Shown here: one piece after another, positions 6,129 through 10,453 of the stretch
How the letters are laid out: every line of letters starts with the position of its first letter
Position numbering within the stretch: position 1 is the first letter of the stretch
DNA from: Gammaproteobacteria bacterium
GTDB lineage: Bacteria; Pseudomonadota; Gammaproteobacteria; SZUA-229
Assembly: GCA_011051475.1 (NCBI GenBank)
Contig: DRLE01000171.1
Coordinates: forward strand, 1 to 10,453
DNA length: 10,453 nt
Direction: 5' to 3'
The notes under the pieces: model-generated
Told to the model about the DNA's origin: nothing
Databases searched by the model: none
Seen by the model: the letters and a program-made list of their open reading frames with translations, nothing else
Position numbers and translations under genes: made by a program

Positions 6129-6254
6129 GCAAACAAATATCTGTGTTTATCAGCGTTCATTTGCGGAAAAAACGGGTCATTATATTTTACCTTTGCATCT
6201 ATTTGCGTTTATTCGCGTTCATTTGCGGAAAAATACACCTCTGCGGTTAAAAAG

Positions 6255-7577
6255 TCAGTCTTTCACTACTATATCCAGGCCGCAGCTTGCCGCCAGGCCT
6301 GCAAAGTCAGGGAAGGAGGTATTCACGTTATCGCAATCTTCAATATGGATATCACCGCTGGCGCGCAGCGAGGCCATGGCAAAGGCCATGGCGATGCGGT
6401 GGTCATCGCGGCTGTGGACTTCGCCACCACCGATAGTACCGTCGGGTCCGCAACCCTGGATTATCATGCCGTCGGGAGTGGGTCTGGCATCGACACCCAG
6501 TGCCTGCAGGCCATCGGCCATGACCTGGATACGGTCGCTTTCCTTGACCCGCAGCTCTTCGGCGCCGGTGACCACGGTTTCGCCCTCGGCACAGGCGGCG
6601 GCGACGAACAGCACGGGAAATTCATCAATGGCCAGCGGCACCAGCGCTTCGGGTACATGGATGCCTTGCAGGGACGCGCTTTTAATACGGATATCGGCCA
6701 CCGGCTCGCCGCCCACCTGGCTTTCATTGTCCAGCGTTATGTCCGCGCCCATCAGTTTCAGAATTTCAATAATACCGGTGCGCGTCGGATTGATGCCGAC
6801 ATGCTTGATGGTCAGTTCGGAGCCCGGTGCTATGCTGGCGCCAACCATAAAGAATGCCGCCGAGGAAATATCGGCCGGCACATCGATATCACTGGCTTTC
6901 AGGGTGGCCGGCCCGGTGACGCAGGCCGTGCCGTTTTCGACCTCGACCTCACAGCCAAAGGCCCTGAGCATACGCTCGGTATGGTCACGGGTCACCGCCG
7001 GTTCGGTGACACAGGTTTTGCCCTCGGCATACAGACCGGCCAGCAGGCAGCAGGACTTGACCTGGGCGCTGGCCATGGGCATTTCATAGTGAATCGCCCT
7101 GAGCTTCTGCCCGCCGTGGATTTTCAGCGGCGGCCGGCCGCCCTCGGCGGTTTCGACCTTCGCGCCCATCAAGGCCAGCGGATCGGTCACCCGCTTCATC
7201 GGCCGCTTAGACAGCGAGCTGTCTCCAGTCAGTTCCACATCAAAATCCTGCCCGGCAAGCAGACCCGCCAGCAGACGCATGGAGGTGCCGGAATTACCCA
7301 GATCCAGCGGCCTGCCCGGCGCTTTCAGGCCGTGCATGCCCACGCCCTGTATCGTAATCTCGCCGTTTTCCGGCCCGTCGATGGACACGCCCATGGCGCG
7401 GAACGCGCGCAGGGTATTCAGGCTGTCCTCACCTTCCAGAAACCCGGTAATACGGCTGCTGCCCTCGGCCAGCGAGGCAAACATAATACTGCGGTGGGAA
7501 ATTGACTTGTCACCGGGAACGCGAATCTCGCCCTGCAGGGGTGTTTTGTTATTGCCGGCTTTGGCTATGTATTTCAT
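6255..7577 (-). CDS. aroA: 3-phosphoshikimate 1-carboxyvinyltransferase (EPSP synthase, class II type)
   Basis: AroA joins shikimate-3-phosphate and phosphoenolpyruvate to give EPSP, the sixth step of the shikimate pathway. The 440-residue protein shows the two inside-out domains. Visible motifs are GDKSISHR (22-29), LGNSGTSMR (93-101), SLSKRPMKR (121-129), SAQVK (170-174), RDHTE (197-201), NPTR (263-266), IDEFP (317-321, catalytic Asp318 and Glu319), KESDR (345-349) and DHR (392-394). The set GDKS, SAQxK, RxHxE and NxTR is the one used to define class II enzymes, which often tolerate glyphosate. The Gly at 97 is kept, unlike the Ala of the Agrobacterium CP4 enzyme. The ATG has AGAG about six bases upstream. 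Nested repeat composites flank the gene on both sides, which is unusual for a gene inside an operon. Confidence 0.97.
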   Translation of the reverse strand: MKYIAKAGNNKTPLQGEIRVPGDKSISHRSIMFASLAEGSSRITGFLEGEDSLNTLRAFRAMGVSIDGPENGEITIQGVGMHGLKAPGRPLDLGNSGTSMRLLAGLLAGQDFDVELTGDSSLSKRPMKRVTDPLALMGAKVETAEGGRPPLKIHGGQKLRAIHYEMPMASAQVKSCCLLAGLYAEGKTCVTEPAVTRDHTERMLRAFGCEVEVENGTACVTGPATLKASDIDVPADISSAAFFMVGASIAPGSELTIKHVGINPTRTGIIEILKLMGADITLDNESQVGGEPVADIRIKSASLQGIHVPEALVPLAIDEFPVLFVAAACAEGETVVTGAEELRVKESDRIQVMADGLQALGVDARPTPDGMIIQGCGPDGTIGGGEVHSRDDHRIAMAFAMASLRASGDIHIEDCDNVNTSFPDFAGLAASCGLDIVVKD

Positions 7578-7608
7578 ATGGCTCTTTGGTATTTTTTATC
7601 CGCAAATG

Positions 7609-7658
7609 GCCGCGCCTGCGCTCCATGCGCTTGCGGCATTAGTGCATCCATGCACGTC
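7609..7658. mobile_element. 50-base palindromic insert in the left arm of composite B
   Basis: These 50 bases interrupt a repeat arm whose partner at 7877-7904 is intact. They contain two small hairpins. GCCGC (7609-7613) pairs with GCGGC (7633-7637), with GCGC inside each arm, and GTGCAT (7642-7647) pairs with ATGCAC (7650-7655). I see no target-site duplication. Insertion of a small palindromic repeat is the simplest reading; it encodes nothing. Confidence 0.6.
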
Positions 7659-7726
7659 AACGCGAATAAACGCAAATGTTAAAAACATGTTTTCCACAGA
7701 TGAACGCAGATAAACACGGTTTTTAA

Positions 7727-7820
7727 ATGGCACGTTCTGTAGGAGCGGAATTTATTCCGCGAATTTACATGTACGCTGCGAATTGTTCACGGAATAAATT
7801 CCGCTCCTACAGGATTGTTT
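7727..7820. repeat. Inverted REP-like pair, core of composite B
   Basis: This is the full-length version of the core at 6038-6128, including the TAG missing there (CTGTAGGAGCGG). Stem 7737-7763 pairs with 7786-7812 around the loop at 7764-7785. The two cores have the same orientation and lie about 1.7 kb apart on either side of aroA. Confidence 0.85.
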
Positions 7821-7912
7821 ATAAGACAAATACTCTGTGTTTATCTGCGTTCACCTGTGGATTAAAACTGCTTTGTATTTGCGTTTATTCGCGTTCATTT
7901 GCGGATAAAACA

Positions 7913-8788
7913 TTAATGCGTAAATTTATCGCGGGTCTGTTTGGCGTGTTCGAAGACTTCTTTCAGCTTCTCACCATCCGACTCGGCCAGCGCATTATAC
8001 AGCATATCCATCTCGGTTCTGTATCGCGCCAGCATGTCCAGTATCTGCTCGCGGTTATTGAGGCAGATATCGCGCCACATAACCGGGTCACTGGAGGCGA
8101 TGCGGGTGACATCGCGAAAACCACCCGCGGCGAAACGAAACACGTTTTCAATATCCTCCATGTTTTCCAGGCAGTGCACCAGGCCGAAGGCGATCAGGTG
8201 TGGCAGGTGGGAGGTGGCGGCCAGTACCTTGTCGTGGTGTTCGGCGTCCATGGTTTCCACCTCGGCGCCGGTGGCCTGCCAGAGTTCGGTCACGGTTTTA
8301 ATCGCATCCTGGTCAGTATCCGCAACCGGCGTCAGAATCACCCGGCGGTTTTTATAGAGTTCGGCAAAGGCGGCCTGGGGCCCGCTGTTCTCGGTGCCGG
8401 CAATCGGATGGCCGGCGACAAAGCGTGAACTGTCGGTAAATATTGCTTCGGCAAGTTGCTGTACCCGTAGCTTGGAGCTGCCGGCATCGGTAATAATCGC
8501 CTTGTCATTGCCCGCGGCAAGAAGCCCCTGGTTGATCTGCTCGAAGACACTTTGCATGGCGCCCAGCGGCACGGAAACAAACACCACGTCGGCGTCTTTC
8601 ACCGCATCGGCTATGTTCATGTGGTAGCTGTCGATCAGGCCGAGCTGTTTCGCTTTCTGCAGGGTTTCCTCGCTACGCCCGGCGGCGGTGATATGGCCGC
8701 AGACGCCGGCTTTTTTCAGGGCGAGCGCGAAAGAGCCGCCGATAAGGCCGGTGCCGATTATGCAGAGATTGTTGATCTTTATTGTCAT
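7913..8788 (-). CDS. tyrA: Prephenate/arogenate dehydrogenase
   Basis: TyrA oxidatively decarboxylates prephenate (or arogenate) on the way to tyrosine. The 291-residue product has an N-terminal Rossmann fold with GTGLIGGS (12-19). The substrate-site motifs are GHPIAGTENSG (126-136, His127), ATSHLPHL (191-198) and GGFRDVTRIASSDPVMW (222-238). There is no chorismate mutase or ACT domain, so it is the short single-domain form. At the end of the second beta strand it reads AAGRSEETL, where NAD enzymes usually have an Asp (VDRSxETL); Gly37-Arg38 may mean NADP use. The ATG at 8788 fits the family start but has no Shine-Dalgarno sequence; the 12 bases before it read AAAAAATAATCT and border a repeat. 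In Pseudomonas this protein is fused to AroA. Confidence 0.95.
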   Translation of the reverse strand: MTIKINNLCIIGTGLIGGSFALALKKAGVCGHITAAGRSEETLQKAKQLGLIDSYHMNIADAVKDADVVFVSVPLGAMQSVFEQINQGLLAAGNDKAIITDAGSSKLRVQQLAEAIFTDSSRFVAGHPIAGTENSGPQAAFAELYKNRRVILTPVADTDQDAIKTVTELWQATGAEVETMDAEHHDKVLAATSHLPHLIAFGLVHCLENMEDIENVFRFAAGGFRDVTRIASSDPVMWRDICLNNREQILDMLARYRTEMDMLYNALAESDGEKLKEVFEHAKQTRDKFTH

Positions 8789-8800
8789 AGATTATTTTTT

Positions 8801-8842
8801 GCCGCAAAGGACGCAAAATGCGCAAAGAAAAACGCAAAAAAA
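8801..8842. repeat. ACGCAAA-type short repeat upstream of tyrA
   Basis: The block reads GCCGCAAAGG, ACGCAAAATG, CGCAAAGAAA and ACGCAAAAAA, an imperfect tandem of a CGCAAA core. It ends 12 bases before the tyrA start codon. Similar CGCAAAGG strings are common in the spacers of many environmental bacteria (from memory). It carries no coding potential. Confidence 0.7.
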
Positions 8843-8877
8843 CTGCTTGTTATTAGGCGAATCCTGATAGTTCTGTT

Positions 8878-8970
8878 TTGTCATTCTGAGCGCAGCCGAA
8901 GAATCTTGTGCCACTGTGCATGCCATCGCCTGCGAAGTATAAGATCTTTCGACTTCGCTCAAGATGACAT
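8878..8970. repeat. Imperfect inverted repeat in the hisC-tyrA spacer
   Basis: The arms 8878-8907 (TTGTCATTCTGAGCGCAG...) and 8941-8970 (inverted, ...CTTCGCTCAAGATGACAT) pair at roughly 23 of 30 bases around a 33-base loop. The GTCATTCTGAGCG...GAAGAATCTT pattern is a repeat type seen in many phyla (from memory). The block ends 14 bases before the hisC stop codon. No T-run follows on the minus strand. The remainder of the spacer (8843-8877) shows nothing recognisable. Confidence 0.8.
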
Positions 8971-8984
8971 TGCCCAGCGTTGCT

Positions 8985-10103
8985 TTAGATTAACTGCTTC
9001 AGGCTTTCAATAAAACGCGCATTCTGCTCCTGCGTACCAATGGTCACCCGCAGATACTCCGGCATATTGTAATTGGCCACCGGCCGCACAATCACACCCT
9101 GCGCCAGCAGTTTCTGATACAGCGCCATGCCATCACCCGCAACATGGACCGAAATAAAATTGCCCATGGTCGGCAGATGACGCAGGCCCATGTCATCGAA
9201 AGCCTGCTGCAGATAAGCCTTGCCGGCATTGTTCATGGCCACGCTTTTATTGACGTGCTCGTCATCGTCAAGTGAAGCCAGCGCCGCGGCCTGGGCCAGG
9301 CTGTTGGTATTGAAAGGCTGACGCACGCGATTGAGGATATCGGCGATTTCCGGGTTCGACAACGAATAACCGATACGCAGCCCGGCAAGCGCGTAGACCT
9401 TGGAAAAAGTCTGTGTAACAACCAGATTGGGAAACTGTTCCAGCCATTTTTTAACCGGCGGTTTCAGGGCATCGTCCATATACTCGGTATAGGCCAGGTC
9501 CAGCACGATAATCACGCTTTCGGGAATTTCGCTGAACAGTTTTTCCAGCGCATCCGGTTGCAGCCAGGTGCCGGTCGGGTTGTTCGGATTGGCGATAAAG
9601 ATAATCCGGGTATCGTCCTTTATCTCTGCCAGTAAAGCAGCCGGATCATGCCCCAGCGGCATGCTGTCATGATCTTCCGGGAAGGCCGCGGCGATATTCG
9701 CCCTGGCGCCCACGGCCTGCACCACGATGGGATAAACCGCGAAGGAATATTCGGAAAAAACCGCCGAGTGCTGCGGTGTAAGAAAGGCGCGCGTCACCAG
9801 TTCCAGGATATCATTGGAACCATTGCCCAGGGTAATATTCCCGGGCTGCAGATCATGACTGTCAGCCAGTGCGCGGCTTAGTGCAAATCCGCCGCCATCC
9901 GGATAATAGTTCACACTATTGCTGAGCCGGTTAATGGCTTCGACAGCCAGCGGACTGGGGCCTAAAGGGTTTTCATTGGAGGCCAGCTTGATGGAATTGC
10001 TGATACCGAGTTCTCGCTCCAGTTCCTCGACCGGTTTGCCCGGCTGGTAGGGCGTCAGCTGCTGCACACCGGCCGTGGCGAGTTTCAGAAAAGATTGGCT
10101 CAT
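8985..10103 (-). CDS. hisC: Histidinol-phosphate / aromatic-amino-acid aminotransferase
   Basis: This is a fold type I PLP aminotransferase of 372 residues. HisC converts imidazole-acetol phosphate to histidinol phosphate. Relatives in this operon position (hisHb in the Pseudomonas supraoperon) also transaminate phenylpyruvate and hydroxyphenylpyruvate. Motifs are SNENPLGPS (42-50), LGNGSND (92-98), ANPNNPTGT (171-179), the PLP lysine in TFSKVYALAGLRIGY (Lys235, Arg243) and LRVTIGT (Arg352, carboxylate binding). The usual DEAY around the PLP-nitrogen Asp is DLAY here (Asp202, Tyr205). The start ATG has GGGGTT five bases upstream and lies 21 bases past the pheA stop, so it is cotranscribed with pheA. 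The context suggests a role in Phe/Tyr synthesis. Whether another hisC serves histidine cannot be seen. Confidence 0.94.
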   Translation of the reverse strand: MSQSFLKLATAGVQQLTPYQPGKPVEELERELGISNSIKLASNENPLGPSPLAVEAINRLSNSVNYYPDGGGFALSRALADSHDLQPGNITLGNGSNDILELVTRAFLTPQHSAVFSEYSFAVYPIVVQAVGARANIAAAFPEDHDSMPLGHDPAALLAEIKDDTRIIFIANPNNPTGTWLQPDALEKLFSEIPESVIIVLDLAYTEYMDDALKPPVKKWLEQFPNLVVTQTFSKVYALAGLRIGYSLSNPEIADILNRVRQPFNTNSLAQAAALASLDDDEHVNKSVAMNNAGKAYLQQAFDDMGLRHLPTMGNFISVHVAGDGMALYQKLLAQGVIVRPVANYNMPEYLRVTIGTQEQNARFIESLKQLI

Positions 10104-10124
10104 GCGATAACCCCGAACCCTTCT

Positions 10125-10453
10125 CTATATCACGGCTTTGGGATAGGAGCCCAGCACGCGCACCATGGCCGAAGACTGCTCGATTTCGGTGATGGCCTCG
10201 GCCACCTGCGCCTCGTCCTTGTGTCCATCGATATCGATAAAGAATACATACTCCCAGACACCGCTGCGAGAGGGACGTGACTCGATATTGCTCATGCTGA
10301 TATTGCGCGTGGCCAGCGGCTTTAGCAGATCAAACAGCGAACCGGGGCGGTTGTGGGCAAAGACCAGCAGGCTGGTACGGTCACTGCCACTGGGCGGCGC
10401 CTGGTAGTCACCGATAATAACAAAACGCGTGGTATTGTGCGGCTCGTCCTCGA
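10125..10453 (-). CDS. pheA: Prephenate dehydratase, C-terminal ACT domain (partial)
   Basis: The right edge cuts this gene, leaving the last 108 residues and the TAG stop. The visible part starts with the end of the dehydratase domain (NTTRFVIIGDYQAP). It continues with an ACT regulatory domain: TSLLVFAHNRPGSLFDLLKP, then NIESRPSRSGVWEYVFFIDI, and ends with VLGSYPKAVI. The NRPGSLFDLL and ESRPS segments correspond to the GALV and ESRP regions that bind phenylalanine in E. coli PheA. Feedback inhibition by Phe is therefore likely. In this operon type the missing N-terminus is normally a fused chorismate mutase (AroQ). It is followed by hisC after 21 bases. Confidence 0.95.
   Translation of the reverse strand, partial: EDEPHNTTRFVIIGDYQAPPSGSDRTSLLVFAHNRPGSLFDLLKPLATRNISMSNIESRPSRSGVWEYVFFIDIDGHKDEAQVAEAITEIEQSSAMVRVLGSYPKAVI

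Larger units (their letters stand above)
5922..6248. repeat. Nested palindromic composite A, aroA-cmk spacer
   Basis: This spacer is almost entirely concentric inverted repeats. The outer arms 5922-5986 and 6200-6248 match over 49 bases with one mismatch once a 16-base surplus in the left arm is removed. They contain AACCGCAGAGG and CCGCAAATGAACGCGAAT. The next layer in is CCACAGATGAACGCAGATAA (6005-6024) with a diverged inverted partner near 6138-6165. The innermost layer is a pair of inverted REP-like units, 6050-6071 and 6094-6115 (21 of 22), around a 22-base loop. The right arm ends six bases before the aroA stop codon. There is no open frame of interest, and the block would be transcribed as part of the aroA-cmk message, where it could fold into one long hairpin. 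Confidence 0.92.
7594..7910. repeat. Nested palindromic composite B, tyrA-aroA spacer
   Basis: The outer arms are TTTTATCCGCAAATG (7594-7608) continued at 7659-7677, and 7877-7910 inverted; the match is perfect once the insert at 7609-7658 is removed. The second layer, 7694-7717 against 7837-7860, pairs 23 of 24 bases (CCACAGATGAACGCAGATAA type). The inner layer is an inverted pair, 7737-7763 and 7786-7812 (26 of 27), around a 22-base loop. The composite starts two bases past the tyrA stop and ends 16 bases before the aroA start, leaving the aroA ribosome site intact. It fills essentially the whole spacer. Confidence 0.92.

Noticed and set aside
6123..7505. Long plus-strand open frame of 460 codons opposite aroA
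   Set aside because: It is antisense to a clear aroA with all catalytic motifs. Its translation is Gly/His/Arg-rich low-complexity sequence typical of a shadow of GC-rich codons, and its first part translates the repeat composite.
5922..7910. aroA and its flanks as a transposon
   Set aside because: The flanking composites are palindromic repeats found without a transposase, aroA has its normal operon neighbours, and the cores are direct rather than true terminal inverted repeats.
7727..8428. Plus-strand open frame of 233 codons over the tyrA-aroA spacer and tyrA
   Set aside because: It begins in the REP-like core and continues antisense to tyrA; no recognisable domain.
8878..8970. Intrinsic terminator after hisC
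   Set aside because: The stem is imperfect, the loop is 33 bases and no T-run follows on the minus strand; it fits an interspersed repeat better.

Overview
The window is a chromosomal block from a gammaproteobacterium, and every gene in it lies on the minus strand. Three things point to that group: the gene order (pheA, hisC, tyrA, aroA, cmk, rpsA, ihfB, lapB, pyrF, read right to left), the close resemblance of Cmk, S1 and IhfB to their E. coli counterparts, and the presence of LapB. The run pheA-hisC-tyrA-aroA-cmk-rpsA matches the aromatic 'mixed-function supraoperon' known from Pseudomonas. Here tyrA and aroA are separate genes, whereas Pseudomonas carries them as one fused gene. I cannot name the genus. 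Interspersed short repeats as dense as these suggest an environmental lineage rather than an enteric one.

Layout from the transcriptional start side (right) to the left: the 3' end of pheA (prephenate dehydratase, ACT domain); hisC (histidinol-phosphate/aromatic aminotransferase); a 196-base spacer made of two repeats; tyrA; a 335-base spacer that is one nested palindromic composite; aroA (class II EPSP synthase); a 351-base spacer with a second, related composite; cmk; a 229-base leader; rpsA; ihfB with a clear intrinsic terminator; lapB and pyrF as a two-gene operon; a secreted ComEA-like helix-hairpin-helix protein behind its own likely promoter; a heptamer-repeat hairpin; and the N-terminus of a protein that may be DUF455.

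The genes join aromatic amino-acid synthesis (AroA makes EPSP, the precursor of chorismate; PheA and TyrA draw on prephenate; HisC transaminates) to nucleotide and translation functions (Cmk, S1, PyrF), a nucleoid protein (IHF beta) and control of LPS synthesis (LapB).

The coding content is ordinary. I see no phage, integrase, CRISPR, toxin or defence genes, and no new protein system. What stands out is the spacers of the aromatic operon. They are built from concentric inverted repeats that start within a few bases of the stop codons. The two copies flanking aroA share a nearly identical 91-94 base core. One copy carries a 50-base insert in one arm, and the other differs between its arms by two octamer repeat units.
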